From NCBI GenBank assembly GCA_029258815.1, contig JAPDJZ010000158.1:1-9938 (forward strand): a DNA stretch of 9,938 bases. Direction: 5' to 3'. The position numbers and the translations under genes were made by a program. The stretch comes from an archaeon. GTDB taxonomy: Archaea > Thermoproteota > Nitrososphaeria_A > Caldarchaeales > Wolframiiraptoraceae. Positions 1-5,502 of this stretch are shown in pieces. Numbering within the stretch: position 1 is the first letter of the stretch; each line of letters begins with the position of its first letter. The notes under the pieces are model-generated. The model worked only from the letters and a program-made list of their open reading frames with translations. It had not been told where the DNA came from and did not search any database.

Positions 1-296
1 ACTATGCCCGTGTACTTGAACCAGACTCCCCTCCTCCAAGTTATCTCGTGCTCCGTGGGCTTGTAGGCTATCGAGCTGTAGTATTTCGGAATCCACGCTC
101 CGGCGAATACTATAATCGGGATGAACACGATTGATAGGGGGATCGAGACTATCGGAGGGGCGAAGAGCGCTATCGGGGCGTACCATGGCAGGAACCCGAA
201 AATTATCGCGAGGAGGTAGTAGATGAAGTAGAGCTTCATGAGCTTCGGAGAAGGCTTAAACTCCTCCCCAACCCTTATCTCAGGCCGCTCGCCCAT
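1..296 (-). CDS. PH-domain (YdbS/DUF304-like) membrane protein, N-terminal part, cut by window edge
   Basis: The minus-strand frame opens with ATG at 296 and is still open at base 1, so about 98 residues are visible. A short charged N-terminus (about residues 1-20) is followed by a long hydrophobic stretch (about 22-66) rich in Ile, Leu, Phe and Pro, enough for one or two membrane helices. After it comes W-I-P-K-Y-Y, then S-I-A-Y-K-P-T-E-H-E-I and R-R-G-V-W-F-K-Y-T-G, which resemble the first strands of the bacterial-type PH domain in archaeal and bacterial YdbS-like proteins. The role of that family is poorly defined. An in-frame TGA at 303-305 rules out a longer N-terminus. A TATA-like CTTTTAAG at 325-332 is about 32 bases upstream, so the gene could have its own nearly leaderless promoter although it follows the IPP isomerase on the same strand. 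Membrane location is seen; the PH assignment comes from motif resemblance. Confidence 0.7.
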   Translation of the reverse strand, partial: MGERPEIRVGEEFKPSPKLMKLYFIYYLLAIIFGFLPWYAPIALFAPPIVSIPLSIVFIPIIVFAGAWIPKYYSSIAYKPTEHEITWRRGVWFKYTGI

Positions 297-324
297 AATC
301 CATCATCCAGCAACCCTCCCCCCT

Positions 325-332
325 CTTAAAAG
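325..332 (-). promoter_or_regulatory. Probable TATA box of the PH-domain gene
   Basis: The minus strand reads CTTTTAAG with a purine run following. It is centred about 32 bases before the ATG at 296, which would start the transcript only a few bases before the start codon. It matches the archaeal TATA pattern by eye only. Confidence 0.4.
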
Positions 333-369
333 CTTGAAGCGCCTCGCTCCCAGTAATGGCCGAGGGCGC

Positions 370-396
370 GGCGGGAGGAGAACTCTTCAACCCGCC
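370..396. repeat. Inverted repeat (stem-loop) at the 3' end of the IPP isomerase gene
   Basis: GGCGGG at 370-375 pairs perfectly with CCCGCC at 391-396. The interior can pair further (AGGAG with CTCTT, one wobble) around an AA loop. The structure touches the stop codon of the minus-strand isomerase gene. There is no T-run after it on either strand, so it is not a typical intrinsic terminator. It could be an mRNA 3'-end structure or chance in GC-rich DNA. Confidence 0.3.
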
Positions 397-1487
397 TACA
401 TCCGGATTCGCGAAGAGGATCCTCCACTCCTCTGTTTAGCCCATTCCAGCAGAGGCCCCGTCAGGACGTATCCGCATCTCCTCAGATCCCCGATATTCCT
501 CGAGCCGGTTAGGAACATGGCGGCCCTAAGCTCTAGAGCGAGCCTCTTGAGAAGCCTCTCGACCTCCCCGGATCCCCGGAGAGCCGGCTTCAGGAGCGGT
601 TTCGCGACCCCGGCGAAGCGCGCCCCCAAGGCGATGGCCTTAGCTATTTGGAGGCCGTTTCTAATCCCGCCGGAGGCGATGACCTCGACGCCCTCAACCG
701 AGGAAGCCTCGATTATCGACGCAGCGGTCGGTATGCCCCACTCGGAGAAGAGCTCCGCGAGCCCAGCCTTCTCGGGGTCGATCCCCCTAGCCCGCTCAAG
801 CTCTATCCTAGTCCAGTTCGTTCCGCCGGCCCCGGCGACGTCTATCGCCTTCACGCCAGCTTCAGCGAGCTTCTCGGCAACCTCCCTAGAGATGCCGTTC
901 CCAACCTCTTTCACAAGAAGCGGGACGCTCAACCTCTCGGAAGCTCTCCGGATGGCCTCCAAGACGCCTCTGAAGAACGGCGTCCCCTCGGGCTGAACCA
1001 GCTCCTGAAGGCAGTTTAGGTGGATCGCGAGAGCGTCGGCCTCTATCATCTCAACGGCCTTCTCGGCGTAGCCCACCCCTTCCCGGGCGAGTTGAACCCC
1101 GCTAATATTCCCTATCAAGAATAGCTTGGGGGATGCCTCCCGGGCGACCCTATAGGTTCCCGCGAGTTCGCGGTTCTCGATCCCAGCCCTCTCGCTCCCG
1201 ACCTCCATCGGTATGTTCAGCCTATCGGCCGCCTCGGCCAAACTTCGATTAACATCATAAGCTTTCTCGGTTCCGCCCGTCATCCCCTCGATGAGGAGTG
1301 GATATGAGAACCTCCTGCCGAGAAGCTCCGCTTCAAGCGAGACCTCGTCAAGGTCGAGCTCTGGCAAGGCGTTGTGCACGAGCTCAACGTGCTCGAACCA
1401 AGTAGTCTTCCCCCGGAACTCGGCCTCGTCCCCGAGATCTAAGCAGAGATCGATGTGATACCTCTTCCTAGCCTCGATCCCGTCCAT
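396..1487 (-). CDS. fni: Isopentenyl-diphosphate delta-isomerase, type II (FMN-dependent)
   Basis: Interconverts isopentenyl and dimethylallyl diphosphate, the step that primes archaeal lipid synthesis. It is a cytosolic TIM-barrel flavoenzyme needing FMN, reductant and Mg2+. The 363 residues match the family length and carry its motifs in order: R-K-R-Y-H (7-11), M-T-G-G-T (69-73), G-S-E-R-A (97-101), H-L-N (156-158) with Q161 and E167 in the catalytic Q-E-x-V-Q-P-E-G block, V-K-E-V-G (192-196), G-A-G-G-T-x-W (219-225) and A-S-G-G-I-R-N-G (271-278). Q161 corresponds to the glutamine implicated in proton transfer. The usual G-S-Q-R is G-S-E-R here. The ATG at 1487 lies about 32 bases after a TATA box centred near 1519, so the mRNA is probably close to leaderless, which supports this start. 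It is transcribed divergently from the aldolase gene. The Ser/Arg-rich last 12 residues look like a disordered tail. Confidence 0.96.
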   Translation of the reverse strand: MDGIEARKRYHIDLCLDLGDEAEFRGKTTWFEHVELVHNALPELDLDEVSLEAELLGRRFSYPLLIEGMTGGTEKAYDVNRSLAEAADRLNIPMEVGSERAGIENRELAGTYRVAREASPKLFLIGNISGVQLAREGVGYAEKAVEMIEADALAIHLNCLQELVQPEGTPFFRGVLEAIRRASERLSVPLLVKEVGNGISREVAEKLAEAGVKAIDVAGAGGTNWTRIELERARGIDPEKAGLAELFSEWGIPTAASIIEASSVEGVEVIASGGIRNGLQIAKAIALGARFAGVAKPLLKPALRGSGEVERLLKRLALELRAAMFLTGSRNIGDLRRCGYVLTGPLLEWAKQRSGGSSSRIRM

Positions 1488-1514
1488 CGCGATCTCGAAG
1501 AGTTTTCGGATCAG

Positions 1515-1523
1515 ATAATATAT
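1515..1523 (-). promoter_or_regulatory. TATA box of the IPP isomerase gene
   Basis: The minus strand reads AAAAACCATATATTATC with the core at 1515-1523. Transcription would start near 1493, about six bases before the ATG at 1487. No Shine-Dalgarno sequence fits in between, as expected for a near-leaderless archaeal transcript. Confidence 0.6.
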
Positions 1524-1572
1524 GGTTTTTGAAATTCACCTCGCATTAGCTTAGGTCGGATCGGCTGGAACG

Positions 1573-1580
1573 TTTAAATT
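1573..1580 (+). promoter_or_regulatory. TATA box of the aldolase/dehydrogenase operon
   Basis: TTTAAATT lies 34-41 bases before the TTG start, predicting transcription from about 1602, just at the ribosome binding site GGTGATC (1604-1610). With the minus-strand box at 1515-1523 it forms a compact divergent promoter region of 126 bases. I see no clear operator palindrome there apart from GGCGCGCC (1582-1589), which may be chance. Confidence 0.6.
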
Positions 1581-1613
1581 AGGCGCGCCCCCTCCCGGGG
1601 TCCGGTGATCTAA

Positions 1614-2519
1614 TTGTCCGTGAAGCGGGTTAGCGGCATAATAACGGCGCTTCTAACGCCGCTGAAGAGGGATTTGAGCTTGAATGAGAACGGCTTAGAA
1701 TCACTCATAGGATTTCAGGCGGAGAAGGGGATAAGAAACTTCTTCGTCATGGGAACCTACGGGGAGGGCGTCGCTCTGCCGCTTCGCACGAGGAGGGAGC
1801 TGATCTCTAAGCTGGCCGACATCCTGCCGAGCGGGTCGTTCGCGATAGTTCACGTGGGTTCCGCCGATCCGGAGGCGGCTCTAGAGCTGGCCAGGCTCGC
1901 CGGAGACCAAGGCTTTAAGGCGGTTAGCTCGCTGGGGCCGATCTACCATAGACCCACCACGGAGGCGTTGATCGGCTTCTACGACTACCGCTCTAAAGCG
2001 GGCACCGATCTGATCATCTATAACAATAGGGGGAGGCAGGGTTACAATATATCGCCGGACGCGTTCGAGGCGATAGCTAGCGAGGTGCCGGCCGTCTCGG
2101 GGATTAAGGATACGAGCTACGACATCGAGCAGCTTCAGGAATACGTGGAGAGATTCGGCTCGAGATATTTCGTCGCTGGGGCGGGGGATAACCTGATATA
2201 CCACACCTTCGCCGTCGGCGCGGCGGCCCACATCTGCGGCATCTCCAACGCCTTTCCGGAGCTCCCCCTAAAGCTTCACCGAAGCTTCGAGGAAGGGCGG
2301 TACGCGGACGCCCTAACGATCCAATCCAGAATAAACAGGATCAGGAAGATTTTGAAGAGATTTCCCGTCGAATCGCCAGAGGTAGTTAGGGAGGTGCTTA
2401 AGCTTAGGGGGATAGATGCGGGCGAGCCGCCGTTCCACATAGGCGGCCTCGACGAGAAGCGGAGATCCGAGCTGGGGAAGGCGCTGGCCCCGATCCTCAG
2501 GGATATAGAGAACCTGTAG
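1614..2519 (+). CDS. 2-keto-3-deoxygluconate aldolase-like enzyme (DHDPS/NAL class I aldolase family)
   Basis: A 301-residue Schiff-base TIM-barrel aldolase. The closest pattern I recognise is the archaeal KDG aldolase of the branched Entner-Doudoroff pathway, which splits 2-keto-3-deoxygluconate into pyruvate and glyceraldehyde. Visible landmarks are G-T-Y-G-E (47-51) at the pyruvate site, V-G-S (81-83), the strand I-I-Y-N (134-137) with the catalytic Tyr136, and G-I-K-D-T (163-167) with the Schiff-base Lys165. The C-terminal helices, including I-N-R-I-R and E-P-P-F, also resemble crenarchaeal KdgA. Departures from it are Tyr for the second Thr of G-T-T-G, and N-R-G-R-Q-G after Tyr136 where KdgA has a Pro-containing loop, so the aldehyde substrate may differ. 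TTG is chosen as start because GGTGATC precedes it, matching the archaeal anti-Shine-Dalgarno. The next gene follows within a few bases, so the two are probably co-transcribed. DHDPS or N-acetylneuraminate lyase activity is less likely. Confidence 0.85.
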   Translation: MSVKRVSGIITALLTPLKRDLSLNENGLESLIGFQAEKGIRNFFVMGTYGEGVALPLRTRRELISKLADILPSGSFAIVHVGSADPEAALELARLAGDQGFKAVSSLGPIYHRPTTEALIGFYDYRSKAGTDLIIYNNRGRQGYNISPDAFEAIASEVPAVSGIKDTSYDIEQLQEYVERFGSRYFVAGAGDNLIYHTFAVGAAAHICGISNAFPELPLKLHRSFEEGRYADALTIQSRINRIRKILKRFPVESPEVVREVLKLRGIDAGEPPFHIGGLDEKRRSELGKALAPILRDIENL

Positions 2520-2534
2520 GATGGGGTGCTTGCC

Positions 2535-3536
2535 TTGAGGAGGATCCGGATAGCGATAGTCAATTCCAAGAGCTTCGGGGAATATTCCTCGGCCGTCGAG
2601 GAGCTTCGGAGAATAGGCGATGTGTCTAGGATAAGCGTCCGAAGCGACGCTTCGGGCGGCGAGCTCGCCTCGAGGCTCGACGGATTCCATTTCGTGATAG
2701 CGAGCGTAACCCCCTACTACGGCAGGGAGTTTTTCGAAGGTAATAAGAGCGTCGTTATGATCGTCCGGCACGGCGTCGGCTTGGATAACGTGGATCTCGA
2801 GGCCGCCGAGGAGCACGGGGTAGCGGTCGCCAGGGTTCCCGGGAGGATCGAGCGGGAGGCGGTCGCCGAGCACGCGATAACCCTAATGCTCCTCGCCCTA
2901 AGGAAGACCTATCAAGCCATCGAGGCGGTTAGGAGGGGCGGATGGCGAGCTCGCTCGAGGTTCGTGGGCTGGGAGCTAGGCTCCCGCGTGGTCGGGGTAA
3001 TAGGGTTCGGGAACATAGGGTCGAGGGTGGCCGAGATCTTGGTGAGGGGGTTCGGATCAAAGGTGTTGGCCTACGACCCATACGTGCCGGAGGAGAGAAT
3101 AAAGTCCGTCGGGGCGATTCCCGCGGATCTCGAAGAGCTTCTAGCGAGCTCGGACGTAATAAGCCTTCACGCCAAGCTTACGAAGGAGAACTACCACATG
3201 CTCGACGAGCAGGCCTTCCGCAGAATGAAGGACGGGGTTATAATCGTGAACACGTCGCGGGGGGAGCTCATAAGCGTCCAAGCCCTCGCGAAAGCCTTAG
3301 CGGAGGGGAAGGTGTCCGCCGCCGCTCTGGACGTGGTCGAAGGCGAGCCGATCGACGAATCCCATCCGCTGCTAGAGTTCGAGAACGTGATAATCACGCC
3401 CCATATCGCCGCTTACACCCGCGAAGCGTTAAGAGGGATGGACGAGTTCGCCGTGAGAGCGATAACGGCGTATCTCGAGGGAGAGCCCGTCGAGGGGCTT
3501 GTGGTCGCGCCCACCAAGCCTCGGAAGATCCTCTAA
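2535..3536 (+). CDS. D-isomer-specific 2-hydroxyacid dehydrogenase (glyoxylate/hydroxypyruvate reductase or phosphoglycerate dehydrogenase type)
   Basis: An NAD(P)-dependent oxidoreductase interconverting a 2-keto acid and a D-2-hydroxy acid. Counting from the longer GTG start at 2526, it has R-H-G-V-G-L-D (81-87), the Rossmann loop G-F-G-N-I-G (160-165), Asp184 in A-Y-D-P ending beta-2 (favouring NAD), and the catalytic triad Arg245 (N-T-S-R-G), Glu274 (E-G-E-P) and His293 (T-P-H-I-A). Length (333-336 residues) is normal and there is no ACT domain, so it is not the long form of SerA. I prefer TTG at 2535: GGGGTG at 2523-2528 is a good ribosome binding site six bases before it, and the protein then begins directly before its first beta strand. 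GTG at 2526 remains possible. It sits 6-15 bases after the aldolase. In that context D-glycerate/hydroxypyruvate or a sugar-derived keto acid is a plausible substrate, but specificity cannot be read from the sequence. Confidence 0.9.
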   Translation: MRRIRIAIVNSKSFGEYSSAVEELRRIGDVSRISVRSDASGGELASRLDGFHFVIASVTPYYGREFFEGNKSVVMIVRHGVGLDNVDLEAAEEHGVAVARVPGRIEREAVAEHAITLMLLALRKTYQAIEAVRRGGWRARSRFVGWELGSRVVGVIGFGNIGSRVAEILVRGFGSKVLAYDPYVPEERIKSVGAIPADLEELLASSDVISLHAKLTKENYHMLDEQAFRRMKDGVIIVNTSRGELISVQALAKALAEGKVSAAALDVVEGEPIDESHPLLEFENVIITPHIAAYTREALRGMDEFAVRAITAYLEGEPVEGLVVAPTKPRKIL

Positions 3537-3560
3537 GAAGAATCGCCTCGGAGCAGGAGA

Positions 3561-3570
3561 ATATATATTT
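3561..3570 (+). promoter_or_regulatory. TATA box of the MEMO gene
   Basis: ATATATATTT preceded by GAGA is the cleanest TATA box in the window. Its centre is about 31 bases before the TTG at 3596, so transcription should start around 3591. That makes the message nearly leaderless and supports TTG 3596 over the internal ATG at 3611. Confidence 0.65.
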
Positions 3571-3595
3571 GGAGCCGGTAAGGCTAGTCTGAGCC

Positions 3596-4441
3596 TTGAA
3601 AGCTAGGAGGATGCCGGCGGTCGCGGGAATGTTCTATCCAGCCTCCAGGGAGGAGCTTCGAGAGGAAATCAAGAGATCCTTTCTCCACAGGATCGGGCCC
3701 GGCAGGCTTCCAAGAATCTCTAAGCGCGAGCGGCGGCCTCCGGCGCTTATCGCCCCGCACGCGGGCTACACGTATTCTGGGCCGGTTGCCGCTCACGCCT
3801 ACCTCCAGCTTGAGGGCAGGAGGGTGGGGACGGCCGTAGTTCTGGGGCCTAATCATTACGGGATTGGGACTCCGGTCTCGATATATCCTGAGGGGGAGTG
3901 GATAACGCCGCTCGGTGGGGTCGAGGTGGATAGGGATCTGTCCGTGGAGCTCGCGAAGCTCTCGGACATCTTCTCCCTAGACGAGGTGTCTCATGAGCGG
4001 GAGCACTCGATAGAGGTTCAGCTGCCGTTCCTCCAATACGTTCTCGGGGAGTTCAAGCTTCTCCCGATATGCGTTCTGGATCAAAGCCTCGAAACATCCA
4101 TCCGGGTCGGCGAAGCCTTGGGCGAGGTTCTGAAAAGGCGGGGCGACCTCCTCCTCGTAGCCTCCACCGACATGACCCACTACGAGCCTCAGGAGAGAGC
4201 TGAGGAGAAGGACTCCAAGGCGATCGCCGAGATTAGATCGCTGAACGTCGACGGACTATACGGAGCGATAATCGAGAACGACATATCCATGTGCGGCTAT
4301 GGGCCGGTCGCGGCGGTCCTCCACGCCTGCAAGAAGGCCGGGGCCTCCGAAGCCGAGCTGCTGAAATACGCGACCAGCGGGGACGTAACCGGAGACTACG
4401 GCTCCGTGGTGGGCTACGCCGCCCTGAAGATCGAGCTTTAA
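3596..4441 (+). CDS. MEMO family protein (AmmeMemoRadiSam system protein B homologue)
   Basis: A 281-residue single-domain protein of the MEMO1 family, related in fold to class III extradiol dioxygenases. Motifs in order: A-V-A-G-M-F-Y-P (8-15), P-H-A-G-Y-x-Y-S-G (54-62), L-G-P-N-H-Y-G (83-89), E-H-S-I-E-V-Q-L-P (136-144), S-T-D-M-T-H-Y (190-196), C-G-Y-G-P (233-237) and T-S-G-D-V-T-G-D (260-267). His55, His87 and Cys233 match the residues that bind metal in human MEMO1. The archaeal function is not settled. In many archaea the gene lies in the mevalonate/isoprenoid cluster; here IPP isomerase is only 2 kb away on the other strand. TTG 3596 gives the usual few residues before P-A-V-A-G and fits the promoter; AGGAGG directly before ATG 3611 is too close to serve it. 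A 13-base hairpin sequence (4448-4460) follows the stop. Confidence 0.93.
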   Translation: MKARRMPAVAGMFYPASREELREEIKRSFLHRIGPGRLPRISKRERRPPALIAPHAGYTYSGPVAAHAYLQLEGRRVGTAVVLGPNHYGIGTPVSIYPEGEWITPLGGVEVDRDLSVELAKLSDIFSLDEVSHEREHSIEVQLPFLQYVLGEFKLLPICVLDQSLETSIRVGEALGEVLKRRGDLLLVASTDMTHYEPQERAEEKDSKAIAEIRSLNVDGLYGAIIENDISMCGYGPVAAVLHACKKAGASEAELLKYATSGDVTGDYGSVVGYAALKIEL

Positions 4442-4447
4442 ACCCAT

Positions 4448-4460
4448 CCCGGAAGCCGGG
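4448..4460. repeat. Short hairpin after the MEMO gene
   Basis: CCCGG-AAG-CCGGG is a perfect 5-bp stem with a 3-base loop, starting seven bases after the MEMO stop codon. It has no following T-run, so a terminator role is only a possibility. Confidence 0.25.
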
Positions 4461-4465
4461 GCAAG

Positions 4466-4473
4466 AGTTAAGA
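4466..4473 (+). promoter_or_regulatory. Weak TATA-like element before rpS28e
   Basis: AGTTAAGA lies about 39 bases before the ATG at 4509 and predicts transcription just upstream of the ribosome binding site GGAGG (4498-4502). The match is poor and the ribosomal genes might instead be read through from MEMO, 67 bases upstream. Confidence 0.3.
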
Positions 4474-4508
4474 AGAGATTACTAGCTTGATGACGCTGGA
4501 GGCTGACG

Positions 4509-4730
4509 ATGAGCAAGAGGGCCGAGAGGGTCGAGGAGCCTGTTCCGGCGGTGGTCGAGCAGATAGTCGGGAGAACCGGGGTAACCGGGGAGGTTACTCA
4601 GGTTAGGGTTAGGATACTCGAGGGAAGGGACGCGGGCAGGGTAATCTCCAGAAACGTTAAAGGCCCCGTCAGGGTCGGGGATATACTCCTGCTTCTGGAC
4701 ACCGAGCGCGAGGCCGAGAGGATTAGGTGA
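4509..4730 (+). CDS. rps28e: 30S ribosomal protein S28e
   Basis: A small beta-barrel ribosomal protein found only in archaea and eukaryotes, located on the small-subunit head/platform near the mRNA exit. The 73 residues match the family length. The diagnostic parts are G-R-T-G-V-T-G-E-V-T-Q-V-R-V (21-34), R-N-V-K-G-P-V-R-V-G-D-I-L (48-60) and the C-terminal T-E-R-E-A-E-R-I-R. The ATG is preceded by GGAGG with a six-base gap. Its TGA at 4728-4730 lies inside the ribosome binding site of rpL24e, so the two are translationally coupled. The order S28e-L24e-Ndk is a widespread archaeal arrangement; the frequent upstream partner L7Ae is absent here. Confidence 0.98.
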   Translation: MSKRAERVEEPVPAVVEQIVGRTGVTGEVTQVRVRILEGRDAGRVISRNVKGPVRVGDILLLLDTEREAERIR

Positions 4731-4736
4731 TGAGTC

Positions 4737-4925
4737 ATGCCGACAATCCATAAGTGCGCCTTCTGCGGAAGGGAGTTCCCCCACGGCAAGGGCATCCTCT
4801 ACGTCAAGAACGATGGAACCAGACTATGGTTCTGCTCCAGGAAATGCAGGGTCAGCATGATAGAGTTTAAACGCGACCCCAGAAAGCTTAAGTGGACCGA
4901 GAAGTATTCGCCGGAAGCCGTCTAA
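4737..4925 (+). CDS. rpl24e: 50S ribosomal protein L24e
   Basis: A 62-residue zinc-ribbon protein of the large subunit, restricted to archaea and eukaryotes. It has the four cysteine ligands C7, C10, C33 and C37 (C-A-F-C and C-S-R-K-C), the G-x-G-I-L-Y-V-K-N-D-G strand pair between them, and the basic R-D-P-R-K-L-K-W segment (46-53) that contacts rRNA. The length is typical of the archaeal form. The start is fixed by AGGTGAT (4725-4731), an extended match to the archaeal anti-Shine-Dalgarno that overlaps the stop codon of rpS28e. Confidence 0.98.
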   Translation: MPTIHKCAFCGREFPHGKGILYVKNDGTRLWFCSRKCRVSMIEFKRDPRKLKWTEKYSPEAV

Positions 4926-4941
4926 CGCCCCTCCCCAGCCG

Positions 4942-4957
4942 AAATATCTCTATATTC
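4942..4957 (+). promoter_or_regulatory. Probable promoter of ndk
   Basis: AAATATCTCTATATTC in the 52-base gap before ndk contains two TATA-like cores. A box centred near 4945 would start transcription around 4971, close to the GAGGAGGT sequence (4967-4974) just before the ATG. Read-through from rpL24e is equally possible. Confidence 0.4.
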
Positions 4958-4977
4958 TAGGATGTTGAGGAGGTTGC

Positions 4978-5412
4978 ATGGCCGGCGAGGATGCTGAGAG
5001 AACCTTCGTGATGCTTAAGCCGAGCTGCGTGGAGAAGGGATTCATCGGGGAAGTCATCTCTAGGTTCGAGCGGAAGGGGCTCAGGATAATCCAGCTTAAG
5101 GTCGTTAAGATGAGCCGGGAGAAAGCCGAGGAGCTATACAAGGTTCATTATGGAAAGCCGTTCTACGAGGGCCTGATAAACGTGATAGCGGGGAAGACCG
5201 TGGTGGCCATGATCCTCGAGGGGAGAAAGGCCATAGGGGTCGTTAGGAGGCTGATAGGGGCGACCGATCCGGCGGAAGCCCAGCCCGGAACCATTCGAGG
5301 AGACCTAGCGATAAACCTAACAGATAACCTGGTACACGCGTCCGATAGCCCCGAATCCTACCAGAGAGAATACAGAATCTTCTTCGAGGATGAGGAGCTT
5401 CAAACCTACTAA
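4978..5412 (+). CDS. ndk: Nucleoside diphosphate kinase
   Basis: Transfers the gamma phosphate of ATP to NDPs through a phosphohistidine intermediate, in the cytosol, usually as a hexamer. The 144 residues match the family. Catalytic His120 sits in N-L-V-H-A-S-D-S (117-124). Lys14 is in M-L-K-P, and the nucleotide-binding loop R-x-L-I-G-A-T-D-P (91-98) and P-G-T-I-R-G-D (103-109) are present. The near-invariant K-P-D of the family reads K-P-S here, followed by C-V-E-K-G where most members have G/A-V-x-R-G. The other key residues are intact, so I expect an active enzyme. ATG 4978 follows GAGGAGGT closely. It lies downstream of S28e and L24e as in many archaea, where the next gene is often the initiation factor infB. 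Here the AOR gene follows instead. Confidence 0.97.
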   Translation: MAGEDAERTFVMLKPSCVEKGFIGEVISRFERKGLRIIQLKVVKMSREKAEELYKVHYGKPFYEGLINVIAGKTVVAMILEGRKAIGVVRRLIGATDPAEAQPGTIRGDLAINLTDNLVHASDSPESYQREYRIFFEDEELQTY

Positions 5413-5447
5413 AGCGACTAGACTTCATGAGCAGCGGCTGGGAACGA

Positions 5448-5455
5448 TTTATAAG
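5448..5455 (+). promoter_or_regulatory. TATA box of the AOR/phosphoglucose isomerase operon
   Basis: TTTATAAG within CGATTTATAAGAG predicts transcription near 5478. This leaves a leader of about 25 bases holding GGGAGG (5489-5494), eight bases before the TTG at 5503. Confidence 0.6.
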
Positions 5456-5502
5456 AGCCGGCCGGGTAACTTCAAGAGGCACGATTCTGGGAGGCTCGCG
5501 AC

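Noticed and set aside
238..996. Long open frame on the plus strand (about 250 codons)
   Set aside because: It lies opposite the well-conserved IPP isomerase gene and its translation has no recognisable domain; it is a by-product of GC-rich codon structure.
1582..1602. GGCGCGCC palindrome and nearby CCCC/GGGG as an operator or terminator
   Set aside because: Short palindromes of this kind are expected in GC-rich DNA and nothing else marks a regulator site.
2313..2873. A 186-codon minus-strand frame
   Set aside because: It is antisense to the ends of two conserved genes, with no motif, promoter or ribosome binding site.
2942..3592. A 216-codon plus-strand frame rich in Arg and Gly
   Set aside because: It overlaps the 2-hydroxyacid dehydrogenase in another frame and has the low-complexity composition of a shadow frame.
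4442..4508. Remnant of an L7Ae gene upstream of rpS28e
   Set aside because: The 67-base gap holds no L7Ae-like coding sequence; the preceding gene is clearly MEMO.
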